Positions 35,768 to 45,959 are shown, counted from the stretch's first letter. The stretch is 64,000 bases of DNA from an uncultured Aeromonadales bacterium (GCA_902761645.1 CACWLF010000001.1:56975-120974); one strand, 5' to 3'. The notes: a model not told the origin generated them from the letters alone. Translations and numbers: made by a program.

Positions 35768-37957
35768 ATGATTTTATTTGATAATTCGCGAAAAACGGTA
35801 AAAACTCCGCTTGTTTTACAAATGGAAACAAGTGAGTGTGGTATTGCTTGCTTATCTATTATTTTAAAGTATTTTGGAAAAGACATTTCTATTGAGCAGT
35901 TGAGAGATGATTTTTGTTTGGGACGTAATGGAACAAAAGCATCAACTATCATAAAAATAGCCCAAAAGTATCAATTAAATGCAAAAGGTTTCAAATTAAA
36001 GGTTGATTCATTAAGTAAACTAAAAGTACCTATGATTCTGTTCTGGAATCAGGAACATTACGTTGTTTATGAAGGGCAGGGAAAAAACGGGAATATTTTT
36101 TATATTAATGATCCGCAGTGTGGCCGTTTAGCACTGGATCGGGAAACGTTTGAAAAAGGTTTCAGTGGGGTTGCCTTAACTTTTAATAAAGAAGAGGGGT
36201 TTGAACCTACAGTTAAAAATGGAAAAAATAGTATTTTTTCTATTTTTAACAGCGGTTCACAAACTTTATTAATAACGGTATTTTGGGCAAGTATCTTGTT
36301 GGTTTTGCCAATTGTTGCTATTCCAATGATTTTTTCCGTATATATAGATTATGTTGTAATTGAAAAAACTAATTGGTTGACTTCTTTGGTTTTAATGTTT
36401 TTATTGGTGGTTGGAATAAAAATCATATTACTTAATGTTATTGATTTATCGCTACGTAGATTGAAACTGCAAAAGTTGGTTAATACCGTTTTAAAATCAC
36501 TGAACTTATTGTTTGCATTGCCGTTGCGCTTTTTTATTCAGCGATCAAATGGTGAAATACAAACAAAAATGTCGTTGCATTCAATTTTGATTAATCAATT
36601 GGTTATGAAATTTAAAATTAACAGTGTTTATTTCATGACTTCTTTATTTTACTTATGCATGATGTTGGGCTACTGCTATAAGTTGGCATTGGTTGCTGTA
36701 TTTTGTGCCCTAATCTACACATGGATTTATCAATATATAGCTGGAAAAGAATCATTGTTGCAGCAACAGGTACAATTGCAAAAGAGCAGTTTGTTCAGTT
36801 CTGTAGTTTCAAATTTATCTTCAATAGATGCCGTTAAGGCTCTCGGTAGAGAAAAATCAATTTTTAATATATGGTCGGAAAAGTTAACCAGCCTTAATAA
36901 TAAAATTTTAAAGCATAGTGTACACAATGCTTATTTAGATTCAGTACTGATACTTATTGCATTATTGAGCAATATATGTATTTTTATTTTGGGGATAACG
37001 TTGGTTGTTTCTGGAAGTCTTTCTTTAGGAAACTTGTTTTCGTTTCAAATAATTATTTCTGGATTTATTTTCCCTTTAACAATGGTTATTAAAGATAACC
37101 AACGAATAAAATTTATTGATATTAATGAAGCAAAAATCAGCGATTTATACCATTATAAACATGCAGAATTATTTTTAGATAAATGCAGACATGATGATAC
37201 TGATTCTGGTAATTTTGATGAGTTTTACTCTTTTGATTTAAAAAATATATCATTCAAATATGATGATGAACAGCATTTTGAAATACAAAATTTTTCGTTG
37301 CACATTGAACCTGGTCAGCATGTAGCTATAGTTGGAGCATCAGGAGCAGGAAAGTCAACTATAGCAAGGATAATATCCGGCTTACTGAAACCTGATAATG
37401 GCGAAATTTTGCTAAACAATAAGAATGTACGTGAAATAACGGCGGAAACTTATTATAGCAACATTGATATAGTTGAACAAAATCCAACTTTTTTTGCTGG
37501 GACAATACAGGAAAATTTAACAATGTTTTCCCAAACTTTTGACTATGAATCCTTGCAGGATGCATTAAGAGTAGTCGGATTGGTTGATGAATTGTCAATT
37601 AATGGATCTTTACTATCTATGCGCATGGAAGAAAATGGAACAAATTTTTCACAAGGACAGTTGCAAAGACTGGAAATTGCCAGAGTTTTGGCAAACCAAA
37701 AACCTTTAGCATTGTTTGATGAGGCTACAAGTTGTCTAGATGCACAGAAAAATAGGGAAATAAATAACATTATTAGAAGATATGTAAGATCTTTTATAAC
37801 AATTTCCCACAACTTGGATACTATTAAAAAAGCGGACGAAATTATAGTTTTAGATCATGGAGTGACCGTAGGGAGGGGCACTCATCAGGAATTAAGTAAG
37901 AATAATAAATACTATCAGTCTTTAATGCTAATAAATGAAGGGGAAAATTTATGGTAA
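35768..37957 (+). CDS. C39 peptidase-containing ABC exporter, NHLM-type
   Basis: Inner-membrane transporter that would cleave a double-glycine leader and export the peptide. The N-terminal C39 domain (residues 14-140) has an intact site: Q18, C24 (TSECGIAC), H97 (EHYVVYEG) and D115 (INDPQCG). The transmembrane domain spans about 160-450. The ATPase domain follows, with Walker A GASGAGKST at 523-531, an unusual signature FSQGQ (627-631) in place of LSGGQ, Walker B LALFDEATS and H-loop ISHN. The peptidase sequence (for example SKLKVPMILFWNQEHYVV) matches the peptidase/ATP-binding subunit of NHLM systems better than CvaB-type exporters. It overlaps the next gene by 7 bp. Confidence 0.87.
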   Translation: MILFDNSRKTVKTPLVLQMETSECGIACLSIILKYFGKDISIEQLRDDFCLGRNGTKASTIIKIAQKYQLNAKGFKLKVDSLSKLKVPMILFWNQEHYVVYEGQGKNGNIFYINDPQCGRLALDRETFEKGFSGVALTFNKEEGFEPTVKNGKNSIFSIFNSGSQTLLITVFWASILLVLPIVAIPMIFSVYIDYVVIEKTNWLTSLVLMFLLVVGIKIILLNVIDLSLRRLKLQKLVNTVLKSLNLLFALPLRFFIQRSNGEIQTKMSLHSILINQLVMKFKINSVYFMTSLFYLCMMLGYCYKLALVAVFCALIYTWIYQYIAGKESLLQQQVQLQKSSLFSSVVSNLSSIDAVKALGREKSIFNIWSEKLTSLNNKILKHSVHNAYLDSVLILIALLSNICIFILGITLVVSGSLSLGNLFSFQIIISGFIFPLTMVIKDNQRIKFIDINEAKISDLYHYKHAELFLDKCRHDDTDSGNFDEFYSFDLKNISFKYDDEQHFEIQNFSLHIEPGQHVAIVGASGAGKSTIARIISGLLKPDNGEILLNNKNVREITAETYYSNIDIVEQNPTFFAGTIQENLTMFSQTFDYESLQDALRVVGLVDELSINGSLLSMRMEENGTNFSQGQLQRLEIARVLANQKPLALFDEATSCLDAQKNREINNIIRRYVRSFITISHNLDTIKKADEIIVLDHGVTVGRGTHQELSKNNKYYQSLMLINEGENLW

Positions 37958-40566
37958 AACCTGAAATTTTGACCTCATTTATTATAGGTAAGGATATTAT
38001 TGTCAATAAAGGTGAACTAAATCTTTATTTAATAAAACGTAATTCTCATCAGTTATTAGATAGAATGTTTCTGATGTCTTTAAGTGAGCAAACCCATGTT
38101 CATATTCCTCAAACTGTTACATTTACACAGGATAATTATTACTACGAATTAGTTGCAGAAGCCTCTGATATTCACGGGGTAGCTATTCTTAATTCAAATA
38201 CATATCAAGATTTAACAAGGGTTATCATTGATAAAATAGAAAGAACATACGGTAGAACATTAGAACGTAATATAAATTTAAAAGAAAAATTTTATCAGAC
38301 AAAAAATTTTAATGAATTATTGAGTATATTATTAAAAATAGATGTTGCGCAAAAACAGCATGTAAAAGAATTAAGTAAAAATGCATATAAACTGGTTTCC
38401 AAGGAAGTCGATGAACACGTTCATGTTGTTGCTCAATACGGATCGTTCAAAGATTCTTTGCAAACTCAGGCAGATACTGATGATTCTCTAAGGATAGAAT
38501 TGCTGGCATTGAAAACATGTGTTTTAAAAATAGCCAAATACTATGATTATAAAGAAGATTCATTTCAATCGGATGTCTTTAGCAACGTAAGCGATGAACC
38601 ATTGGACATGTATGTTGAAAATATTTTGAGATCAAATCATTGCTTGGCCCGTAAAATTCATTTAACTGATGATTTCTATAAAAGTGTGTACACTGATCCG
38701 GTTCTTGCATTTATTTCCAAGAAAAACAATACCGAAGATATAAATCAGTCCATGCCGGTTTTACTGTATTTGGATGCCAATGGGAGTTATTATGAAAATT
38801 ATCACGGAGAAAGGTGTCCAATAAATAAAGGTAACGCTGAGATTTTTATCAAAGATGCAATAGTTTTCTATAGTCGGTTACAGGAAAATAAAGGCTTTAA
38901 AGCAATTTTTCAAGTTGCTTTTTCAAAAACCAATAGCTCATTATTGTCTGTTTTGGCGATTTTAATGATTTGCAGTGGAATTTTAGGACTGATTTTTCCA
39001 TTAATGATTAAGTATATTGTAGCAAATATTGTTCCCTTCGGTTTAATTGAAGAATTATCGCAGATTTTAATATTGGTAATATTTTTGTCCATTGGCTTTG
39101 TTGGTATAAATATATCTTTAAATGTAATTATTAACATATTCAGTACGTCTAGAAGCGAAAAACTTCAAATTGCTTTATTTGATAAGATTTTAAACACATC
39201 AATAAAAGATCTAAAGTCTATTGAATTAGGAGATGTATCCAAAAAGATTATAAATAGTGATTATATAAAAAATTTTATAGTTAAGTTCTTTGAAATTTGT
39301 ATATATTCTAATTTGGCAATTTTTAGTTTAATTTCCATGATTCTGTATGATAGCAATGTATCAAAAATTGCACTGTTTGTGATGCTGATTTTTCTAGTAA
39401 TTTACAGTATTCTGATTGCTGTAAATTTAAAAAGTTTAGATAAATATAACGGCAATAAAGAAATTTTAAATGCAAAATTGAGACAGATAATAGAAGGGAT
39501 AACCAGGATTAAAGTTACTAATACAGATCGTTATATAATTTCAAGGTATATGTCTAATTATACTCAATTGGTTTTACAAGAATATCAGTTGTTGCGTTAT
39601 ACATCGTTTCATCGAATATTGATAAGTTTGATTCCATTAAGCTTGTGTCTGTTTTTTTTGATTTTTAATACGAATACAAGTGACTCACAGCTCCCATCAC
39701 TTTGCGGCTTTCTGACTGCTTTTTACTTTTTTCTAATAGGAATTTCTTACGCGTGTATTAGTCTATGGGCTGTATTACCGGTAAGATGGTTTTACAAAAG
39801 TATAATGCCCATTATTAATGCACAGGTTGAGAGTGGCATGAAGACAGAGTCACTTGATAAGTTTCTTGGAAATATAGAATTGTCACACGTTTATTTTCAT
39901 TATCCAAATAGTGATGTGGATGTATTGAAGAACATTTCTTTGAAAATAGCAAGTGGGGAATTTGTTGCGATAGTAGGTGCATCAGGAGCTGGAAAATCCT
40001 CATTGGTGGATCTGCTGATAGGATTTTTTGCTCCTTCTCGAGGAGCAATTTATTATGATGACTTTGAACTTAAGGTATTAAATAAAACATCAGTTCGTAA
40101 TCATATTGGAGTTGTGCTGCAGAAAAGTCAAATTGAAGAAACTTCAATTTTAGATAATATAGTTAAAGGTACGAATTTTGGATTAGATGAAGCTGAAAGA
40201 GTTTCCGATGTCGTCGGGTTAACTGAAGAGATATCTAAATTGCCTATGGGCTTTCATACGTTGGTTAGTAAGAGAAATTTATCCAAAGGGCAGCAGCAAA
40301 AACTGTTGATAGCTAAAGCATTAGTAGGAACTCCAAGTTTGATTATAATGGATGAGGCAACAAGTTCTCTGGATAATTATTCACAAAAAATAATTATGGA
40401 GAAAATATCAAAATTAAATTTAACAAGAATTGTTGTTTCTAATCGTTCATCTGTAGTAAGAGCTGCGGATAATATTTTTGTTATGCAGGAAGGCGTAATT
40501 GTTGCCGAAGGCAAATTCAAGGAACTTTATGAAAATTCAGAATTGTTTAAGAGTTTAATAAGTTAG
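37951..40566 (+). CDS. Second ABC exporter with long N-terminal domain, NHLM-type
   Basis: An 871-residue inner-membrane ABC protein, the expected partner of the peptidase exporter. Residues 1 to about 300 are soluble, without a peptidase site. The stretch MPVLLYLDANGSYYENYHGE (about 269-288) resembles the pre-membrane segment of NHLM ATP-binding subunits. The transmembrane domain covers about 325-600. The ATPase domain has Walker A GASGAGKSS at 676-684, LSKGQ at 777-781 and Walker B LIIMDEATSSLD. The H-loop position reads VVSNRSS, with asparagine N831 where histidine is expected. This suggests a weakened or asymmetric ATP site. The ribosome binding site GAAGGGG lies within the preceding gene. 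Confidence 0.85.
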   Translation: MVKPEILTSFIIGKDIIVNKGELNLYLIKRNSHQLLDRMFLMSLSEQTHVHIPQTVTFTQDNYYYELVAEASDIHGVAILNSNTYQDLTRVIIDKIERTYGRTLERNINLKEKFYQTKNFNELLSILLKIDVAQKQHVKELSKNAYKLVSKEVDEHVHVVAQYGSFKDSLQTQADTDDSLRIELLALKTCVLKIAKYYDYKEDSFQSDVFSNVSDEPLDMYVENILRSNHCLARKIHLTDDFYKSVYTDPVLAFISKKNNTEDINQSMPVLLYLDANGSYYENYHGERCPINKGNAEIFIKDAIVFYSRLQENKGFKAIFQVAFSKTNSSLLSVLAILMICSGILGLIFPLMIKYIVANIVPFGLIEELSQILILVIFLSIGFVGINISLNVIINIFSTSRSEKLQIALFDKILNTSIKDLKSIELGDVSKKIINSDYIKNFIVKFFEICIYSNLAIFSLISMILYDSNVSKIALFVMLIFLVIYSILIAVNLKSLDKYNGNKEILNAKLRQIIEGITRIKVTNTDRYIISRYMSNYTQLVLQEYQLLRYTSFHRILISLIPLSLCLFFLIFNTNTSDSQLPSLCGFLTAFYFFLIGISYACISLWAVLPVRWFYKSIMPIINAQVESGMKTESLDKFLGNIELSHVYFHYPNSDVDVLKNISLKIASGEFVAIVGASGAGKSSLVDLLIGFFAPSRGAIYYDDFELKVLNKTSVRNHIGVVLQKSQIEETSILDNIVKGTNFGLDEAERVSDVVGLTEEISKLPMGFHTLVSKRNLSKGQQQKLLIAKALVGTPSLIIMDEATSSLDNYSQKIIMEKISKLNLTRIVVSNRSSVVRAADNIFVMQEGVIVAEGKFKELYENSELFKSLIS

Positions 40567-40613
40567 TTGCTTACTTTACATTAAGCTTATAGATAATAAT
40601 AGGATTAATTTTG

Positions 40614-41771
40614 ATGTATAAGAATTTATTAATTGCAGCATTAACAATCAGTCTGTTCTGTGTTTTGTGTGTTAAATTGGATATCGTTGATTATGATTTA
40701 GGATTTAATCATGAATATAGAGAAGGTTTATTGTCAGACAGAATTGAAGCTGTAAATAAATCTCAAACTTTTAACTTGATCAATGTCTTATATGAAGATA
40801 ATGTTTCTTATTATGTTGAAAACCAAGTGGCAGAAGGATTTGGAATTGTTGTAGATTATATAAATCACAAGGGAGGAATTGCAAACAAGAAAGTTTCATT
40901 ACAAACCATAAAAGTTAAATATAATGATGAACAAGCCTACCTTGCTGAAATTCAAAATTCCTGTTCAAAAAAAGATATTGCAGTATGCGTTGCTCCTTAT
41001 GGTTCTGCACTTATTCCTTCCGTAAGAACTTTAACACACTTTTCGGGCGTACCTTTGATTTCTCCATTAACTGTAAAGTCTGAAAAGCTTCCAAAGTTAG
41101 ATGATGACAATTTTAGTTCGCTATTTTTACCGTTAAATGTATGGGTTTCTTCGTATTTAAAAGAAATAGAAGGAAAAAATATAAAAAAATTATTGATTAT
41201 TAGCCCAGGCAGTAATACTTATGGGGATATTTTTAGTACTGCTCTGGAACGTTATAACAATCAGAATAATTCATTCGAGTGGCTTTTTAGAATAAATTAT
41301 AATGGAGCATTAGATGATGATCTGGAGTATCAGTTAAAACTTCATTCAAGAGATTATAAATTTGACGCAGTATTTTTCGCAGGGAAATATAAAGATTTTG
41401 ATGTTTTTAAGAATATTTTAAAGCAGCTTCAAATCAATATTCCTATTTATACAACTGATGAAATTTTGGTTCAGGACATTGAAAACGATAATTATGAATA
41501 TGGTTTGTATGTCCCGTTTTACGAAATCAGATTAAATGTAGATGATGAATTCAAGGAATACTGGCTGAAGAATAAAGGGAAAGATGTAGACACAGGTGGG
41601 ATGCTGGCTTATATGTTGCTTGATTTGGTCAAAAAGGGTATTGAACTGAATAATAACTTGTATGATCCGGTTAAATTAGTTGATTATGTTAATCAGAATG
41701 TTGATGAAATTTACTCCAATACGAAAAATTATGAAATAAATTTTGTTAAAAATAATTCAAAAAACAAGTAA
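40614..41771 (+). CDS. Type-1 periplasmic ligand-binding protein (LivJ-like), orphan
   Basis: A 385-residue exported or membrane-anchored protein with a hydrophobic N-terminus (residues 4-19) lacking a canonical lipobox. The remainder resembles branched-chain amino acid-type receptors: NLINVLYEDNVSYYVENQ, then VVDYINHKGGIANKKVSLQT, VAPYGSALIPSVRTLTHFSGVPLISP, and a second lobe with KKLLIISPGSNTYGDIF and FDAVFFAG. A TTG three bases upstream is less likely than the ATG at 40614, which follows AGGATT. No LivHMGF permease or ATPase genes are nearby, so it is probably not a nutrient-uptake component. In this operon it may sense a ligand or bind cargo (inference). Confidence 0.75.
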   Translation: MYKNLLIAALTISLFCVLCVKLDIVDYDLGFNHEYREGLLSDRIEAVNKSQTFNLINVLYEDNVSYYVENQVAEGFGIVVDYINHKGGIANKKVSLQTIKVKYNDEQAYLAEIQNSCSKKDIAVCVAPYGSALIPSVRTLTHFSGVPLISPLTVKSEKLPKLDDDNFSSLFLPLNVWVSSYLKEIEGKNIKKLLIISPGSNTYGDIFSTALERYNNQNNSFEWLFRINYNGALDDDLEYQLKLHSRDYKFDAVFFAGKYKDFDVFKNILKQLQINIPIYTTDEILVQDIENDNYEYGLYVPFYEIRLNVDDEFKEYWLKNKGKDVDTGGMLAYMLLDLVKKGIELNNNLYDPVKLVDYVNQNVDEIYSNTKNYEINFVKNNSKNK

Positions 41772-41825
41772 ATAATACGTTTAGCATACTTAATTTAAGT
41801 AAAGAAAATATTTGTGTGAACCGTG

Positions 41826-41854
41826 TTGTAGTTTTTTTTTGTTTGATCTATACT
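41826..41854 (+). promoter_or_regulatory. Candidate promoter for rpoH
   Basis: TTGTAG (41826-41831), a 17-bp T-rich spacer and TATACT (41849-41854), about 70 bp before the rpoH ATG. The same gap holds an inverted repeat TACTTAA-T-TTAAGTA (41786-41800). No sigma-32-type promoter was recognised. Confidence 0.4.
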
Positions 41855-41922
41855 TTTGAAAAGTCTGGTAGTGTCTTTGTTGTAGACTATGCATTGTAAA
41901 AGAAGAGGTTATCAAATTAAAA

Positions 41923-42783
41923 ATGGTTGATGCTGTAGTAAAATCAGGTAATCAGTTAATTCAGTATGATGGATTAGAAGCTTACATCAAGAAGATTAAT
42001 GGTTTTCCTATGCTGTCAGCTGAAGAAGAACATGATTTGGCTGATAGATTACAAAAAACAGGTGATAAAGAAGCCGCTTATCGTTTGGTAATGTCTCATA
42101 TGCGCTTTGTTGTGCATGTAGCCCGCGGATATTTGGGGTATGGGTTGCCTCTTAAGGATCTGATTCAGGAAGGATCTATAGGTTTGATGCAGGCTGTAAA
42201 GCGTTTTAATCCTGCAAGTGGTGTTCGCTTGGCAACATACGCTATTCATTGGATAAAATCTGAAATCCATGAATTTGTAATTAAAAACTGGAAATTGGTA
42301 AAAGTTGCTACGACTAAAGCTCAGAGAAAGTTGTTTTTTAATTTAAAAAAATATAAGAAGAATGTAGCATGGTTATCAAATGAGGATGTATCAAAAGTTG
42401 CCAAGGAGTTAGGTGTTACAGTAAAGGATGTAACAGATATGGAAACACGTATGGCTGCTTCTGATATATCATACGATTACAGTGAACCAGATGAAGACGG
42501 ATTAAGTAAAGCCCCTGTTTTGTACTTGGAAGATAAAACTTCTAATTTTTCTGCAAAAATGGAGAATGCAAACTGGCAGGAAAATGCCCAAGATTCATTG
42601 AGAGATGCTCTAGACAAATTGGACGAAAGGTCTAGGTATATAATACAAAGAAGATGGCTTGATGTTGAAAAAGGCACTTTGCAAGAGTTGGCAAATCATT
42701 TCGGTGTCTCTGCTGAAAGAATTAGACAATTAGAAAATCAAGCAATCATTCAAATAAAAAAATTAATGCTCAATGCCGAGTAG
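41923..42783 (+). CDS. rpoH: Heat-shock sigma factor RpoH (sigma-32)
   Basis: Directs transcription of heat-shock genes. Sigma-70-type regions are all visible: region 2 with DLIQEGSIGLMQAVKRFNP and RLATYAIHWIKSEIHEFV, directly followed by the RpoH box (QRKLFFNLKK) that sets it apart from RpoD/RpoS, and region 4 with LQELANHFGVSAERIRQLE. The length is 286 residues, as in E. coli (284). Normally adjacent to ftsX, it is here separated from it by the five-gene export block. The nearest purine-rich ribosome binding site (AGAGG) is about 14 nt from the ATG, which is long. Confidence 0.96.
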   Translation: MVDAVVKSGNQLIQYDGLEAYIKKINGFPMLSAEEEHDLADRLQKTGDKEAAYRLVMSHMRFVVHVARGYLGYGLPLKDLIQEGSIGLMQAVKRFNPASGVRLATYAIHWIKSEIHEFVIKNWKLVKVATTKAQRKLFFNLKKYKKNVAWLSNEDVSKVAKELGVTVKDVTDMETRMAASDISYDYSEPDEDGLSKAPVLYLEDKTSNFSAKMENANWQENAQDSLRDALDKLDERSRYIIQRRWLDVEKGTLQELANHFGVSAERIRQLENQAIIQIKKLMLNAE

Positions 42784-42811
42784 TTGTTAAGTTGTTATTT
42801 TAGGTTTTATT

Positions 42812-42841
42812 TAGAGCCTTATGATTATACATAAGGCTCTA
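42812..42841 (+). terminator. Hairpin after rpoH
   Basis: A perfect 12-bp stem (42812-42823 with 42830-42841) encloses a 6-nt ATTATA loop, 29 bp after the rpoH stop. The following sequence is AT-rich but has no clean T run, so termination may be partial. Confidence 0.65.
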
Positions 42842-42964
42842 ATGTTATTAATTATCTATCTTAATGCTTTGTTGTAAGGCAATATTCGGTTGTATTATTG
42901 CTTTATTAAAATATTTATTATTCGCTATCACAAACAATGTTAGTAATATGGTAAAAAGGTAAGA

Positions 42965-45817
42965 ATGGAACATATAGAAATTCGTGGTGCAAGAACTCAT
43001 AATTTAAAAAATATAGATCTTATTATTCCTAGGGATAAATTGGTGGTAATTACGGGATTGTCCGGTTCTGGTAAATCTTCATTGGCTTTTGATACTCTAT
43101 ATGCCGAAGGTCAAAGAAGATATGTGGAATCATTGTCACCTTATGCACGTCAATTTTTGTCCTTAATGGAAAAACCTGATGTAGATCATATTGAAGGCTT
43201 GTCTCCTGCTATTTCCATTGAACAAAAGTCAACTTCTCATAATCCAAGATCGACTGTCGGTACAATTACTGAAATTTATGATTATTTACGTTTATTGTTT
43301 GCCAGGGTGGGTGAAGCAAAATGCCCAAATCATGGATTGCCTTTGAAGGCTCAAACCATTTCTCAAATGGTTGACCAAGTAATGAAAATCACAGAAGGTG
43401 TAAAACTAATGATACTTGCCCCTGTGGTAAATGATCGCAAAGGTGAATATAAGCAGTTACTAAATGATTTATTATCAAGTGGTTTTACCAGGGCTAGAAT
43501 TGATGGAAACATATATGATTTATCTGAACCTCCTCAGCTGGAACTTCGTAAAAAACATACAATTGAAGTGATAATAGATAGATTTAAAGTAAAACCTAGC
43601 ATTCAGCAACGCATTGCAGAATCATTTGAAACCGCTTTGAATTTATCGGATGGCATAGTTTACGTTGATTATATGGATGATGAGGATAGACTTGTAAATG
43701 ATAAGATGATTTTTTCAAACAAGTTTGCCTGTCCTATTTGTGGTTATTCTATAAAAGAGATAGAACCAAGAATGTTTTCGTTCAACAATCCTGCTGGCGC
43801 ATGCCCGGATTGTGATGGTTTAGGTTCACGAGAAAGTTTTGATCCTAAAAAGATTGTTGCAGTTCCTGAAATATCCTTATCCAATGGTGCTATTAAGGGT
43901 TGGGATAAGCGATGTTATTATTACTATCAATCATTGCAGTGTGTAGCGAATCATTATAATTTTTCTTTGGATGTGCCTTTTAATGAATTAACAAAGGAAC
44001 AACAAAATCTTCTTTTATATGGTACAGGATCCGAAGAAATTGATATGATTTTTTTGGGAAATAACGGAGAAACGCGAACAGCCAAGCGTCCTTTTGAAGG
44101 TATTATTAATAATATGGCGCGACGCTATAAGGAAACAGAATCATCATATATTAGAGATGATTTGAGTCGTTATTTAACAAGTTCTATCTGTAGTACTTGT
44201 CAAGGTAGCAGGTTGAATGAGGCTGCTCGCAATGTATATATTGATGATGTTAATATTCCTAAGGTTGTTAACATGTCTATCAGTGAAGCTCATTCATTTT
44301 TCATGGGTTTGGAATTCAGCGGACAAAAACAGAAGATCGCGGAAAAGGTTTTAAAAGAAATCAGAGAACGTTTAGGGTTTTTAGAAAATGTTGGACTAAA
44401 TTATTTGAGTTTGGCAAGAACTGCAGAAACTCTATCGGGTGGAGAGGCTCAGAGAATTAGATTGGCTAGTCAGATCGGAGCTGGTTTAGTAGGTGTTATG
44501 TATGTTTTGGATGAACCAAGTATTGGTTTGCATCAAAGAGATAATTCCAAACTATTGGATACTTTATTTCATTTAAGGGATATAGGTAATAGTGTAATTG
44601 TGGTTGAACACGATGAAGATGCTATGCGTGCGGCTGATTATTTAGTTGATATTGGACCAGGTGCTGGTGTTCATGGCGGCAAGGTGATTGCGGCAGGTAC
44701 TCCTGATTCTGTAATGAAAGATGAAAAATCCATAACTGGGGCTTATTTATCAGGACGGAAGTACATCGCTATCCCTAAAAATCGAATGCCTCCTAGAGGT
44801 CAGTGGCTAACTATTTATGGTGCTAAAGGTAATAATTTAAGAGATGTTGATTTAAAAATTCCAGTAGGATTAATGACTTGTGTTACGGGAGTTTCTGGTT
44901 CAGGTAAATCCACATTAATAAATGAGACTTTGTATAAAATAGCCTTTATGGAATTGAATGGCGGTAAAAACGCTGTACCTGCTCCATATGATAAAATCGA
45001 AGGAATTGAATATTTTGATAAAGTAATTGCAATAGATCAGTCTCCAATAGGAAGAACACCAAGGTCTAATCCCGCTACATATACTGGAATTTTTACAACT
45101 ATTAGAGATTTATTTGCTGCAACTGAAGAGTCAAGAGCTCGCGGATACACATCAAGCAGATTTTCCTTTAATGTTAAAGGAGGTCGTTGTGAAGCCTGTG
45201 AAGGAGACGGTGTAATAAAAGTCGAAATGAATTTCTTGCCTGATGTGTATGTACCTTGTGATGAATGTCATGGACAAAGATTTAACAGGGAAACGTTGGA
45301 GATTAAGTATAAAGGTAAGAATATCAATGATATTTTGAACATGTCTGTTGAAGAAGCTTTGGAATTTTTCAGTTCTATACCTGTACTGAAAAGCAAGTTG
45401 CAGACTTTGGTTGATGTAGGTCTGTCATATATATCGCTAGGTCAGTCTGCCACAATGCTTTCAGGTGGAGAAGCACAAAGAATAAAATTAGCAAAAGAAT
45501 TATCGAGAAAGGAAACATCAAGAACGTTATATATTTTGGATGAACCTACCACGGGCTTGCATTTTCAAGATGTTGACATGTTACTTAGTGTGTTGAAAAA
45601 ATTAAGAGATAAGGGTAATACGATAGTTATCATTGAACATAATTTGGATGTAATTAAAACAGCAGATTATATTGTGGATTTAGGCCCGGAGGGTGGAAAC
45701 GGCGGTGGTTTGATAATAGCAACTGGAACTCCGGAAGAAATATGTCAAAAATATCAAAAAGAATCCTACACTGCCCAATACTTGACTGCAGTACTAGAAA
45801 AAGGTCACTATGAATAG
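42965..45817 (+). CDS. uvrA: Excinuclease ABC subunit A
   Basis: DNA damage-recognition ATPase of nucleotide excision repair. It has two ABC modules, with Walker [10 protein letters not shown] at residues 31-39 and GVSGSGKST in the second half, and two signature regions ([12 protein letters not shown] and [12 protein letters not shown]). The two zinc modules are [13 protein letters not shown]...CPDCDG and CEACEGDG...CDECHGQR. At 950 residues it is full length (E. coli 940). No LexA box of the CTGT-N8-ACAG type was seen in the 123-bp upstream gap, so SOS control is not supported here. Confidence 0.97.
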   Translation: MEHIEIRGARTHNLKNIDLIIPRDKLVVITGLSGSGKSSLAFDTLYAEGQRRYVESLSPYARQFLSLMEKPDVDHIEGLSPAISIEQKSTSHNPRSTVGTITEIYDYLRLLFARVGEAKCPNHGLPLKAQTISQMVDQVMKITEGVKLMILAPVVNDRKGEYKQLLNDLLSSGFTRARIDGNIYDLSEPPQLELRKKHTIEVIIDRFKVKPSIQQRIAESFETALNLSDGIVYVDYMDDEDRLVNDKMIFSNKFACPICGYSIKEIEPRMFSFNNPAGACPDCDGLGSRESFDPKKIVAVPEISLSNGAIKGWDKRCYYYYQSLQCVANHYNFSLDVPFNELTKEQQNLLLYGTGSEEIDMIFLGNNGETRTAKRPFEGIINNMARRYKETESSYIRDDLSRYLTSSICSTCQGSRLNEAARNVYIDDVNIPKVVNMSISEAHSFFMGLEFSGQKQKIAEKVLKEIRERLGFLENVGLNYLSLARTAETLSGGEAQRIRLASQIGAGLVGVMYVLDEPSIGLHQRDNSKLLDTLFHLRDIGNSVIVVEHDEDAMRAADYLVDIGPGAGVHGGKVIAAGTPDSVMKDEKSITGAYLSGRKYIAIPKNRMPPRGQWLTIYGAKGNNLRDVDLKIPVGLMTCVTGVSGSGKSTLINETLYKIAFMELNGGKNAVPAPYDKIEGIEYFDKVIAIDQSPIGRTPRSNPATYTGIFTTIRDLFAATEESRARGYTSSRFSFNVKGGRCEACEGDGVIKVEMNFLPDVYVPCDECHGQRFNRETLEIKYKGKNINDILNMSVEEALEFFSSIPVLKSKLQTLVDVGLSYISLGQSATMLSGGEAQRIKLAKELSRKETSRTLYILDEPTTGLHFQDVDMLLSVLKKLRDKGNTIVIIEHNLDVIKTADYIVDLGPEGGNGGGLIIATGTPEEICQKYQKESYTAQYLTAVLEKGHYE

Positions 45818-45959
45818 GAAAAGTATATAGCAGTTAAAATATTTTGATAAAGATCCTATAAGATCCTTTAAAATATAGTAAAATATGGTATGGACTGTTT
45901 GGTTTTTTTATTTACCAAAGTATTATAAATAACAGATAATTGATTATAAGTAGGTTTGT

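Noticed and set aside
34219-41771. Interpretation of the block as an amino acid ABC importer because of the LivJ-like protein
   Set aside because: Both ABC proteins are exporter-type fusions of membrane and ATPase domains, one with a C39 protease, and the HlyD-like adaptor also fits export.
42842-42964. LexA/SOS box upstream of uvrA
   Set aside because: No CTGT-N8-ACAG palindrome is present in the 123-bp gap.
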